Part shown: one piece after another, positions 31,929 to 39,770 of the stretch
Position numbering within the stretch: position 1 is the stretch's first letter
How the letters are laid out: the number at the start of each line of letters is the position of its first letter
Origin: an uncultured Verrucomicrobiota bacterium
Lineage (GTDB): Bacteria > Verrucomicrobiota > Verrucomicrobiia > Limisphaerales > UBA9464
NCBI GenBank assembly: GCA_903907995.1
Contig: CAIVQH010000019.1
Coordinates: 124,001-188,000, forward strand
Direction of reading: 5' to 3'
DNA length: 64,000 nt
Program-made: the position numbers and the translations under genes
Notes under the pieces: model-generated
Seen by the model: only the letters and a program-made list of their open reading frames with translations
Told to the model about the DNA's origin: nothing
Databases searched by the model: none

Positions 31929-32480
31929 ATGAAAAAATTCCGGGCCCGCTGGCTCATCCCCCTTCTGCTTGCCGTCGTGCTGGTGGCTCTGGGATCGCGT
32001 GGAAGGGGTGGTCCGCCGTTCATGCGGGTGCCGGGCGCCACGGGGCCGGCTCCGGCCTGGTCCCTGAAGGATCTGGAAGGCCGCATGGTGTCCTCGACGA
32101 ACTTTGCCGGAAAAGTCGTGCTGCTGAATTTCTGGGCGACCTTTTGCCCTCCCTGCCTGGAGGAGATTCCTGACCTGGTCGCCTTTCAGGCTGCAAACGC
32201 CACCAACGGGTTCACGGTGGTGGGTGTAGCGATGGATGAGAACGGGGTGGAGGCGGTGAAACCGTTCGTACAGGCCCACAAGCTCAACTATCCCGTGCTG
32301 CTCGTCTCACCCGAAGTGCTGCTGCAGTATGGCGGCGCGGTGATTGATCCCACGGCGAGCATGCCGCTGCCGACGACTTATGTCATCGGGCGCGACGGCC
32401 AATTTGTCGCGCACTACATTGGCGCGCTGACGCCGGCGGAACTCGACAAGGTCGTGCTGCCGTTGCTCACGACCCACTGA
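31929..32480 (+). CDS. TlpA-like membrane-anchored thioredoxin
   Basis: A 183-residue protein with an N-terminal hydrophobic anchor (WLIPLLLAVVLVALG) and a thioredoxin fold with the redox motif WATFCPPCLEE (C73, C76) and cis-Pro region LPTTYVIGRDG. TlpA/ResA-type proteins reduce disulfides outside the cytoplasmic membrane, often for cytochrome c maturation, which would suit the many CxxCH proteins here; that link is an inference. ATG 31929 was chosen over GTG 31920. Confidence 0.85.
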   Translation: MKKFRARWLIPLLLAVVLVALGSRGRGGPPFMRVPGATGPAPAWSLKDLEGRMVSSTNFAGKVVLLNFWATFCPPCLEEIPDLVAFQAANATNGFTVVGVAMDENGVEAVKPFVQAHKLNYPVLLVSPEVLLQYGGAVIDPTASMPLPTTYVIGRDGQFVAHYIGALTPAELDKVVLPLLTTH

Positions 32481-32481
32481 C

Positions 32482-33132
32482 ATGACCGAGACGACGTCCG
32501 GCCTGATCCTCCGCACGCGTCCGCTCACCGACACGAGCCTGATCGTCCACTGGCTGACTCCCGATCTCGGCCGGCTGGCCACGGTGGCGCGCGGTGCGCG
32601 GCAGTCCAAGTCGGCCTTCGCGGGCAAGCTGGACTTCGGATATGAGGCGGGCTTCAGCTTCCAGCGCAGCCGACGGTCCGAGCTGCATGCCCTGCGCGAG
32701 GTCAGTGTCAGCAATCCTCGCAGCGGGCTGCGGACGGACTACGGCTATCTGGCGCAGGCCGCCTACGCGGTGGCGTTCATCGAGCAGGCGACGGAGACCG
32801 AGACCCCCCTACCGGAAGTTCACGAACTCATGGCCGGCTTCCTCGATCATCTGCCGCAACAGCCGGCACAGGCCCGCAGTGTGTTTGCTTTCGAGCTGAA
32901 ACTGCTTTCGACGCTTGGGCTCGAACCCGAGGCGGAGGAGTCCACCCTGAAGCCCGCTGTGCATGCCCTCTTGGGCGAGTTGCTGGCGGCAACGTGGACA
33001 GAGCTCGCACAGTTGAATCCCGCACCGGAAGACGTGCGGGCACTGCGCCATTTCCTGCACCGTTTCATCATCTGGCACTGCCAAAAACTGCCGAAGGGAC
33101 GCGAGGAGGCGCTGAAGGCGGGCGGGAAGTGA
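32482..33132 (+). CDS. recO: DNA repair protein RecO
   Basis: A 216-residue recombination mediator of the RecFOR pathway that loads RecA on SSB-coated DNA. The N-terminal OB fold is clear: SGLILRTRPLTDTSLIVHWLTPDLGRLATVARGARQ, then a helical domain (AAYAVAFIEQATE, FAFELKLLSTLGLEPE). The Cys4 zinc finger of some RecO proteins is absent. It starts one base after the stop of the TlpA-like gene. Confidence 0.88.
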   Translation: MTETTSGLILRTRPLTDTSLIVHWLTPDLGRLATVARGARQSKSAFAGKLDFGYEAGFSFQRSRRSELHALREVSVSNPRSGLRTDYGYLAQAAYAVAFIEQATETETPLPEVHELMAGFLDHLPQQPAQARSVFAFELKLLSTLGLEPEAEESTLKPAVHALLGELLAATWTELAQLNPAPEDVRALRHFLHRFIIWHCQKLPKGREEALKAGGK

Positions 33133-33221
33133 GAGATGCGCTTGGGCCCGTAATCAGTCCACAGGCGCTCGGATCTCTCCGGCTCTGTGTTCCACACTCC
33201 CATGCTGTACCCTCACGGCTT

Positions 33222-33803
33222 TTATCTGGCTTCAACCGGCTGCGTTGCAAAGCCGGTACAGTTGGCGGCGGCAAGGGCCATTGCCAGCCGGTCAGACAGG
33301 AACCATGGGGTATAATAGCGTTTGCACCTGAAGGCGTCGAATCCGGTAACCGCTGACTTTTTTAGCACCAGCTTTTTAAAGGAGGCGGCGCAGGGCATCC
33401 CAGTCTCATCATTGAGAATGGACATGAGTTTGGCATCTGAGGCTGCAAAATCGACCGCATCCAGCTTGGCCAGCAGATTGACAAGATCATAGGTGGCAAC
33501 GCTCCTGCCGGAGGAGTCCAGCACGGAAATTGGCAGATATTGCACGTGTTCCGGGTTGATCACCCCATCGAATATGCCGCGGGCCTTATGGGAGATCAGA
33601 AGAGTGGCATTGCTGGTCCATAGCAGGTCGTAAAGTTCGCCTTCTTGCGCTGTGGAACTGGCCTGACACCAGGTGGGCTCCGACCAGTCCACCGGTGATC
33701 CGATTTTAAGCCAGTTCGACTCCGCAAACGAAAAGCTGAACCGGTCCGCTTCAAAGCAGCTTCTTTTTGACGCTCCCCTGAGTGAAACTTGGTGGCAGAT
33801 CAT
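33222..33803 (-). CDS. Imm11-like (DUF1629) protein
   Basis: A 193-residue protein from the ATG at 33803 (preceded by CCGGAAAA). The C-terminal two thirds match the Imm11/DUF1629 pattern: TLLISHKARGIFDG, VQYLPISVLDSSGR, YDLVNLLAKLDAVDF, then FKKLVLKK, FDAFRCKRYY and LSDRLAMALAAANCTGF. Imm11 proteins are predicted immunity partners of polymorphic or contact-dependent toxins. No toxin gene is adjacent, and the gene is lower in GC than its surroundings, which suggests transfer. It follows a secreted beta-barrel gene. Confidence 0.62.
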   Translation of the reverse strand: MICHQVSLRGASKRSCFEADRFSFSFAESNWLKIGSPVDWSEPTWCQASSTAQEGELYDLLWTSNATLLISHKARGIFDGVINPEHVQYLPISVLDSSGRSVATYDLVNLLAKLDAVDFAASDAKLMSILNDETGMPCAASFKKLVLKKSAVTGFDAFRCKRYYTPWFLSDRLAMALAAANCTGFATQPVEAR

Positions 33804-33873
33804 TTTTCCGGCTTTTTTCCGTACCCGCACACTTGGCCACCGACAGATGGTCGGCGGTCGCCCCGCTCCGCGC

Positions 33874-34911
33874 TCAAAACGGCCAGTTGAAGCCGGCCAT
33901 GAAATACAGCGTGCCATCCAGCCGCAGTTCGGCCTCCCGGCCGCGGGTGCCGAAGCGGCTGTTGCCCAGCGGGGAATACTGCACCCCCAGGTACACGTCG
34001 GCATTTTCGTCGGTGTGGAAGTAGAGCATCGCGTTCACATAGCCGCCGTAGAGCAGGTCGGAGTGCCCGACGCGTCCGGAGGAGTAGGCGGTGCTGCCAT
34101 CGGCGAAATGGACCGCCTCGTCGAACCGGTACTCGCCATCCAGGATGCCCAGGGAAAACCCGCCGCTGGCGCTCCACGCCCAGCGCTCGGCGATGGGCCA
34201 GTAAAACGTCGGGCCGAGCCGGATGTTATAGAGCGTCACCTCGAGGCGACGGTCGCCGGTGATGGTGCCAGAAGTGATGGTGTCGGGCAGCGCCCCGGCG
34301 AGGTCAGGGATCACCGGCCCGATTCCCCCGGAGGTGCCGTTGTAAGGAGCCTGCGGCAGGGCGATCGAACCGGTGGCGAACTGGTGCGCCTGACGGACGA
34401 ACGACGCCGTCAACGGTCGCTGATCCCGGATGCTGATGGGCAGCCAGCCGAAGCCGAGTTCCCAGCCAATGCGGGTGCTCATCCAATCCGTAATGTGCCC
34501 GCCGTAGGCCAGGTCGAGCCCGGCATAGAACGTGTCGGACTGGGTCGTCTGGTCTTCCAGCGAGTAGCTCTGGGCACTGTGAAAGGTCAGCTTGTGGGTG
34601 GTCGGGTCGTACTGGCTGCTGTTCTGGTAACCCCAATACGACGTGACGCCCTGGGCATTGCCGGTGTCGTCCACGCGCACATACCCATCGTCATAGATGT
34701 GATCGACGCCGTGGACTCCCGTGGCTCCGGTCGGGGAACCGGAAACCCCGAAGGTTCCGGTCTGGGAAAAACGGGCGTCGATGCCATAGGCCATCAGTGC
34801 CCCCAAACGGAAGTTCCGCGTCCAGTCAGTGTCGCCGAGCGCGGCTTTCGGCGCGATGGCCAGGGCCAGGCTCGCGAGCGCGAAGGGGATCGATGGAGAA
34901 CGGCGGTTCAT
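33874..34911 (-). CDS. Outer-membrane beta-barrel protein, hypothetical
   Basis: A 345-residue exported protein from ATG 34911 (MNRRSPSIPFALASLALAIAPKAALGDTDW signal region). The mature sequence alternates short aromatic strands and polar loops (FRLGALMAYGIDARF, YLGVQYSPLG, FYWPIAERWAWSASGGFSLG) and ends in Phe (GFNWPF), as expected for an outer-membrane barrel inserted by BamA. It starts 13 bp after the DUF11 repeat gene and is probably co-transcribed. Role unknown. Confidence 0.75.
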   Translation of the reverse strand: MNRRSPSIPFALASLALAIAPKAALGDTDWTRNFRLGALMAYGIDARFSQTGTFGVSGSPTGATGVHGVDHIYDDGYVRVDDTGNAQGVTSYWGYQNSSQYDPTTHKLTFHSAQSYSLEDQTTQSDTFYAGLDLAYGGHITDWMSTRIGWELGFGWLPISIRDQRPLTASFVRQAHQFATGSIALPQAPYNGTSGGIGPVIPDLAGALPDTITSGTITGDRRLEVTLYNIRLGPTFYWPIAERWAWSASGGFSLGILDGEYRFDEAVHFADGSTAYSSGRVGHSDLLYGGYVNAMLYFHTDENADVYLGVQYSPLGNSRFGTRGREAELRLDGTLYFMAGFNWPF

Positions 34912-34923
34912 GGCGGGCGGCAA

Positions 34924-36372
34924 TCAGGGGAGCTCCAGCACCCGATAATAACGAACCGGAGCGTTGCTGGGAGCGGCGACGGTCTTGGGCGGGCCGTAGT
35001 CGAGCCATTGCGTGAGATCGGCCGGGGCAACGATGGAAGGACGGACGGCCACGGCATTGGTGAAGCCGGCGTTGTCGCTGTAGAGCACCGCATAGGTGTG
35101 ACCGGCGACCGAAGGGAATTCCACCAGCATGCGTCCGGAGGCGAGGAGCTGGATGATGCGGTTCGTGCCGAGCGGCGTGCCGGTCGGCAGGGGCAGGACG
35201 TTGGCGGTGGTGCCCTGGGCGCTCAGGCCGGGATCGGCCACCGGCTGCCGCTGGGGCACGTACAGTTCGAGCACCACATCGACGCTGTCCCCGGCGTCGA
35301 GGGCCGTGCCGAGCGTTACAAAAGGGCTGGTGTCATTGGTGCCGACCGCGTTGGCGAGCCGGTTGGTCAGGCCGCTTATCACCAGGCGGGCGTCCGGGGC
35401 GTCGTTGGTCCCGGTGTTCGTCACCCGCACGACCTGTTCCATCAGGCCCGTCTGGGGATTGAACCGCTGCGGGGTGAGGATGGTGGCCGTCAGTTGGGTG
35501 GGCAGGGAAGTGCCCACCACGATCACGAGCGTGAACGTGTTGTCGTTGAAGAGATCCTCGATGTAGCCGTCGGCGTTCGCCACGGCGGTCAGCGACAGCG
35601 CTCCGGAATTGGTGGGCTGCAGGTCCAGTGCCAGCTGCTGGAAAGCCCCGGCGACCAGCGGGCCGAGCTGCACGGAAACGGTCTGCCCATTCGTGGTCGC
35701 CTGGGTGGTGGCGGGTGTGATGCCTTGCAGGATCGTGCCGGTGGGCAGAGTAATGGTCAGCACCGCGCCGCTGACAGGGTCGGGACCGGCATTGGTGACC
35801 GCGAGCTGGTACTGCGCCCGGTCATTGGGCAGCAGGCCGCCGGTCGGACCGGAGACCGAGGTTTTGAGGTCGATGTGACCGGCGTAGGCGGCGGTGATGT
35901 TCGTGAGCGGCGGCGGGTTCGTGCCGAAGAAGACGAGGGTCTGACCCACCGCGGTGATGTTCGTGATCGGCCCGATCGACGTGGGTTGGACGATCACCGC
36001 GAGGGTCACAACCTGCTGGTTGGTCAGCGAAGCGAGCAGAAAAATGACGTCATTGCCGTTGGTTTCGACATTGCCGAGGCTGTTGGTGGCAGAAACCAAC
36101 GTGACGTTCGTGGGCAGGGTGTTGGTGACCGTCGTCCCGGTGAGCAGGTTCGGGTAGAAATTGGTGACGCTCAGCGTGTAGGTAAGCGTTTGCAGCAGCG
36201 TCACCGGACTGGGAGCCGCCGTGACACCCAGGGTCATGGTGTTCGTGATGACGATGTTGGTCGTTTGGGCGAGGGCCAGGGGGCCGCCCCCGAGCAGGGC
36301 GAGCCACAGCGCCCACAGGCCGGTGCACAACCGGCACCGGCGGGCAAAGGCATTGAGAATTCTCCCGGTCAC
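34924..36372 (-). CDS. Secreted DUF11-repeat protein
   Basis: A 482-residue protein with a signal peptide (LWALWLALLGGGPLALAQ). The mature part is Thr/Asn/Val-rich and built of Ig-like DUF11 units: VTLLQTLTYTLSVTNFYPN, DRAQYQLAVTNAGPDPVSG, MEQVVRVTNTGTNDAPD. A C-terminal segment (MLVEFPSVAGHTYAVLYSDN) resembles the anchoring or recognition domain found after such repeats in Verrucomicrobia. It is probably surface-attached or secreted; the adjacent barrel gene could be a partner (inference). Confidence 0.82.
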   Translation of the reverse strand: MTGRILNAFARRCRLCTGLWALWLALLGGGPLALAQTTNIVITNTMTLGVTAAPSPVTLLQTLTYTLSVTNFYPNLLTGTTVTNTLPTNVTLVSATNSLGNVETNGNDVIFLLASLTNQQVVTLAVIVQPTSIGPITNITAVGQTLVFFGTNPPPLTNITAAYAGHIDLKTSVSGPTGGLLPNDRAQYQLAVTNAGPDPVSGAVLTITLPTGTILQGITPATTQATTNGQTVSVQLGPLVAGAFQQLALDLQPTNSGALSLTAVANADGYIEDLFNDNTFTLVIVVGTSLPTQLTATILTPQRFNPQTGLMEQVVRVTNTGTNDAPDARLVISGLTNRLANAVGTNDTSPFVTLGTALDAGDSVDVVLELYVPQRQPVADPGLSAQGTTANVLPLPTGTPLGTNRIIQLLASGRMLVEFPSVAGHTYAVLYSDNAGFTNAVAVRPSIVAPADLTQWLDYGPPKTVAAPSNAPVRYYRVLELP

Positions 36373-36513
36373 GATGGGCGGCGATGGCAGCGGTTCGGGG
36401 CCGTACTGGCAATCCCTTAATGCCAGTCAAACACCGGTGCTCCCGTCTGGTTGCGCTGGGATTTGGACGCCGGAAGTTCCGGCTGCCATTTTTCCTCCCT
36501 GATCACTCGCAAC

Positions 36514-36541
36514 CCGTAATTCGAAAATCGTAATTCGAAAT
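36514..36541. repeat. Heptamer array (CGTAATT/CGAAAAT)
   Basis: Four 7-bp units CGTAATT, CGAAAAT, CGTAATT, CGAAATT in the 196-bp gap between the DUF11 gene and mqnD; same family as the arrays at 26869 and 39682. Confidence 0.7.
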
Positions 36542-36568
36542 TCCAACCCCGCCCGTTACCGTCGGCGC

Positions 36569-37423
36569 ATGTCGCAACCATTGACGCTGACGCTTGGCCA
36601 TTCGCCCGATCCGGACGATGCCTTCATGTTCTACGGGCTGGCCAAGGAGCTGATCCCCACGCCGGGGTTCCGTTTTGAGCATATCTTGCAGGATATCCAG
36701 ACGCTCAACGAGCGGGCGACGCGGGGCGAGCTCGACATCTCGGCCATCAGCATCCACGCCTACGCGCACGTCAGCGAGACGTATGCCCTGCTGCCGAGCG
36801 GCGCGAGCATGGGCGACGGTTATGGCCCGATGCTGGTCGCCCGGGAAAAATTCACGTGCGAACAGGTGGCAAAAAAACGCATTGCCGTGCCGGGCAAGAT
36901 GACGAGCGCCTTCCTGGCGCTGCAGCTCTGGCTGGGCCGGCGTGCGGCGGAGTTTGACTACGTGGTTGTGCCCTTCGATGAGATTTTCGCGGCGGTGAAG
37001 TCGGGGCAGGCTGACGTGGGTCTGATCATCCACGAAGGCCAGCTCACCTACGCCAACGAGGGGCTGGTGCTCTGCGAGGATCTCGGCGTGTGGTGGGGTC
37101 AGGAGAATGACGGCCTGCCGCTGCCGTTGGGGGGGAATGTGATCCACAAGCGCCATGCCCCCGCGCTCCGCAAGCAGGTGAGCGACATCCTGACGGCCAG
37201 CATCCAGTTCAGCCTCGACCACCGGCCCGAGGCGGTGGCGCACGCACTGCAATGGGCCCGCGACATGGGGCACGACTTGGCGGACCGCTTCGTGGGGATG
37301 TACGTGAACCACTGGACACTCGACTACGGGGAGCGCGGCCGCGAAAGCATCCGCCGCTTCCTCGCGCGTGGTCAGGCGATGGGGGTGATTCCACATGCGC
37401 CCCCGCTGGAATTTGTGAGCTAG
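36569..37423 (+). CDS. mqnD: 1,4-dihydroxy-6-naphthoate synthase (MqnD family)
   Basis: A 284-residue protein with the MqnD signature GHSPDPDDAFMFYGLAKE near the N-terminus, then ERATRGELDISAISIHAYAH and a two-lobed periplasmic-binding-type fold (VPGKMTSAFLALQLWLG, ADVGLIIHEGQLTYA). MqnD converts cyclic de-hypoxanthine futalosine to 1,4-dihydroxy-6-naphthoate in the futalosine route to menaquinone. Other mqn genes are not in the window. Confidence 0.85.
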   Translation: MSQPLTLTLGHSPDPDDAFMFYGLAKELIPTPGFRFEHILQDIQTLNERATRGELDISAISIHAYAHVSETYALLPSGASMGDGYGPMLVAREKFTCEQVAKKRIAVPGKMTSAFLALQLWLGRRAAEFDYVVVPFDEIFAAVKSGQADVGLIIHEGQLTYANEGLVLCEDLGVWWGQENDGLPLPLGGNVIHKRHAPALRKQVSDILTASIQFSLDHRPEAVAHALQWARDMGHDLADRFVGMYVNHWTLDYGERGRESIRRFLARGQAMGVIPHAPPLEFVS

Positions 37424-37434
37424 CTGGGGCGGGG

Positions 37435-38316
37435 CTATTGCTTCGGGCACTTGCCACCGGCCAGCAGGCGTTTCCGGATTTTCTTCAGCTCCTTCCGGTG
37501 GTCGTCGGTTGCCTCGGGATACTGCGGGTCGATGTCCTTCAGCGTCTCCAGCAGGACGGCGCCCACGGCCACGCGGGTGAACCACTTCCGGTCCGCCGGG
37601 ATGATGTACCACGGCGCCTCATCGGTGCTCGTGTGGCGGATCATCTCCTCAAAAGCTTCCTGATACCGGGGCCAGAACTCGCGCTCCACCACATCACCGG
37701 TTTCGAACTTCCAGTTCTTCGCCGGGTCGTCGATGCGCTGCAGGAAGCGGTCGAGCTGCTCCTCAGGAGACATGTGGAGGAAGCACTTCACGATGCGGGT
37801 GCCGTTGTCGTGGAGCTGGCGCTCGAAGTCGCGGATCTCCTGGTAGCGGCGTTTCCAGATTTCGGGCTGCTTCAGCGATTGGGGCGGCAGGTGCTGCTTC
37901 TGGAGGATTTCCGGATGCACACGCACGACCAGCACCTCCTCGTAATGCGAACGGTTGAAAATGCCGATGCGCCCGCGTTCCGGCGCCCGCTGGTGGCAGC
38001 GCCACAGGTAGTCATGGCCCAGCTCCAGGGTGCTCGGGGCCTTGAAAGAATGGATATCGCAGCCGGCGGGATTGACCCCGCTCATGACGTGCTTGATGAC
38101 GCCATCTTTGCCGGAGGCATCCATGCCCTGCAGGATCATGAGCACCGACTCGCTGTTGGCGGCATACAGGCGGTCCTGCAGCTCCTGCAGGTCGAGCAGC
38201 TGCCGGGGGCGCAGTTCTTCGGCGGTCTCGCGGCTCAGGTCGCCGTGGTATTTCGGGTCGTGGTCATCGAGGCGGAAATGTTTCCCCTGCGCGCGCAGCT
38301 TTTTGACGAAGTTCAT
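37435..38316 (-). CDS. ppk2: PPK2-family polyphosphate kinase
   Basis: A 293-residue enzyme with Walker A GMDASGKDG (64-72) and the family's FNRSHYEEVLVVRVHP and lid region; the C-terminal half has WKRRYQEIRDFERQL and FLHMSPEEQLDRFLQRIDDPAKNWKF. Class I PPK2 enzymes phosphorylate nucleoside mono- or diphosphates from polyphosphate; the exact nucleotide cannot be read. The ATG at 38316 matches the conserved N-terminus. 3' end to 3' end with mqnD. Confidence 0.9.
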   Translation of the reverse strand: MNFVKKLRAQGKHFRLDDHDPKYHGDLSRETAEELRPRQLLDLQELQDRLYAANSESVLMILQGMDASGKDGVIKHVMSGVNPAGCDIHSFKAPSTLELGHDYLWRCHQRAPERGRIGIFNRSHYEEVLVVRVHPEILQKQHLPPQSLKQPEIWKRRYQEIRDFERQLHDNGTRIVKCFLHMSPEEQLDRFLQRIDDPAKNWKFETGDVVEREFWPRYQEAFEEMIRHTSTDEAPWYIIPADRKWFTRVAVGAVLLETLKDIDPQYPEATDDHRKELKKIRKRLLAGGKCPKQ

Positions 38317-38356
38317 GGCGAGGCGGACGCAGCTATGGGGCCGCGCCCGCCGCCAT

Positions 38357-39289
38357 TCAAGCCTTCGCTCGCGCGGGTTTCGGGAGCGTGATGATGGCCA
38401 CGCCCGCGATGATGATGAGGGAGGCCCACAGCACACGGCTGGTGACCGGCTCACCCAGCATCTGCCATCCCAGCAGCACCGCGATCACGGGGTTGACGTA
38501 GGCATACGTCGAGACCTTGGCGGGGCTGCTGACCTTGAGCAGGTAAATGTAGGCGCTGAAGCCGATCCACGAGCCGAAAACGATGAGGTAGCAGAACGCG
38601 AACAGCGACGCCGTGGAGACCTGCGACCAGTGAAAGCGGGCGAATTCCCCCTGCGTGCTCGCGACCAGGCAGAGCGAAACCCCGCCGCAGAGCATCTGCA
38701 TCGCCGCGCCAATGAACGGCGATTCGGGCTTCGCGTTGTATTTGCTGAAGACCGAGCCGGCCGCCCACGAGGCGCAGGCGATGATGAGCGCGACCAGTCC
38801 CGAAACAGTGACGCTGGAACCGGCGAAGTTGCCCCGGCGTCCGCCGACGAGCAGGGCGACGCCGCAGAATCCGATGAAGATGCCCAGCCAGGTGGCCGCG
38901 ACCGGCCGCCGGCCGCCGGGCCGCCACCAGTCAAACAGCGCGAACCACACGGGCGAGAGGCAGATGACAAGGGCGGCTATGCCGGAAGCGACCGTCTGTT
39001 CCGCCCAGACGACCAGCCCGTTGCCGCCGAGGAGCAATAATGTTCCCACGATGGCAGAGTTGCGCCAGTGGATGGGTTTCGGGGCGGCAACCCCGCGAAA
39101 GCGCAGCCCGGCATATAGCAGCCCGCCGGCGATCAGGAAACGCACGCCGGCCATGAGGAAGGGCGGCAGCGTTTCGACGCCGACCCGGATGGCCAGGTAG
39201 GTCGAGCCCCACACGACATACACGATCGCAAAGGCGACCAGCACCAGCGTGCGGGATGGGGGATGGTCGGGACTTGTCTCAGGCTTCAT
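38357..39289 (-). CDS. EamA/DMT-family transporter
   Basis: A 310-residue protein with ten hydrophobic segments and two EamA repeats. The first repeat opens AFAIVYVVWGSTYLAIRVGVETLPP, typical of the YedA/RhaT-like branch; the second has ASWAAGSVFSKY and ends STYAYVNPVIAVLLGWQMLGE. It exports or imports small metabolites; the substrate is unknown. A hairpin with a T-rich tail and a REP-like hairpin lie in its 5' leader. Confidence 0.88.
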   Translation of the reverse strand: MKPETSPDHPPSRTLVLVAFAIVYVVWGSTYLAIRVGVETLPPFLMAGVRFLIAGGLLYAGLRFRGVAAPKPIHWRNSAIVGTLLLLGGNGLVVWAEQTVASGIAALVICLSPVWFALFDWWRPGGRRPVAATWLGIFIGFCGVALLVGGRRGNFAGSSVTVSGLVALIIACASWAAGSVFSKYNAKPESPFIGAAMQMLCGGVSLCLVASTQGEFARFHWSQVSTASLFAFCYLIVFGSWIGFSAYIYLLKVSSPAKVSTYAYVNPVIAVLLGWQMLGEPVTSRVLWASLIIIAGVAIITLPKPARAKA

Positions 39290-39323
39290 TGCGCTTGGTT
39301 CTTCCGCGTTTCATTTCATTCGC

Positions 39324-39341
39324 GCGGGAACCCGCTGCTAC
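39324..39341 (-). repeat. Single REP-like hairpin with GTAG
   Basis: Read leftward: GTAG, two bases, then GCGGG-TT-CCCGC. Located in the leader of the EamA gene. No inverted partner is visible. Confidence 0.5.
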
Positions 39342-39352
39342 GAACCGGTCGG

Positions 39353-39389
39353 GAAACAGAAAACCCGCCGGTGCGATTTGCGGCGGGTT
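39353..39389 (-). terminator. Leftward terminator-like hairpin in the EamA leader
   Basis: Read leftward: AACCCGCC, 12-nt loop, GGCGGGTT, then TTCTGTTT. It lies about 65 bp before the EamA start codon with no gene upstream on that strand, so it may be a leader attenuator or the end of an unseen small RNA. Confidence 0.45.
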
Positions 39390-39497
39390 CCGTGACGAGG
39401 TTGGGTTCGTTAATGGGTCATCCTCGGAAACTGCCGCCGATCGGGGCGTGATTAGCCCACTTCGATTTCATGACCGGCCATGCGGCCACGACCATGG

Positions 39498-39519
39498 CCG
39501 CGCATTTCGGCGCGGCTAC
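39498..39519 (-). repeat. Single REP-like hairpin with GTAG
   Basis: Read leftward: GTAG immediately followed by the perfect 6-bp hairpin CCGCGC-CGAAAT-GCGCGG. Confidence 0.55.
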
Positions 39520-39681
39520 AGGAAGGACGGCATGACGGTTTCCAAACAAGACCTACGGACGTTGCGGGCGGGCGGAACGAACGTCAACGCTGGAGTCAGA
39601 AGTGGTAGTGGTAAGCACGAGCACGAGCATGAGCATGAGCATGACGCGATCCCTCAAACCCGGGGCTTGGCACTGGAAACT

Positions 39682-39702
39682 CGTAATTCGGAATTCGGAA
39701 TT
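39682..39702. repeat. Heptamer array (CGGAATT)
   Basis: Three 7-bp units CGTAATT, CGGAATT, CGGAATT followed by CGAAACTT; preceded by GAAACT, as in the mutY array. Confidence 0.65.
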
Positions 39703-39770
39703 CGAAACTTCCGGATTCCATGTCGCATTTTCGGTGGAGAAGGTCTGGACTGGTTTCCTAAGCTGCGAAC

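Larger units (their letters stand above)
39390..39770. other. Repeat-rich intergenic region before ada
   Basis: No gene was recognised. It contains a REP-like hairpin with GTAG (39498-39519: CCGCGC-ATTTCG-GCGCGG then CTAC), a hexamer array (39615-39644: GCACGA twice, GCATGA three times) and a heptamer array (39682-39702: CGTAATT, CGGAATT, CGGAATT). The ada promoter must lie in this stretch but was not identified. Confidence 0.55.

Noticed and set aside
31152-32279. Upstream extension of the DUF1003 gene
   Set aside because: The extension runs antisense to the GDSL and TlpA-like genes; the ATG at 31151 starts the recognisable protein.
33673-36420. Rightward open frame of 915 codons
   Set aside because: Antisense to the DUF11 repeat and beta-barrel genes, both of which have signal peptides and sensible composition; the frame is Gly/Arg/Asp-rich shadow sequence.
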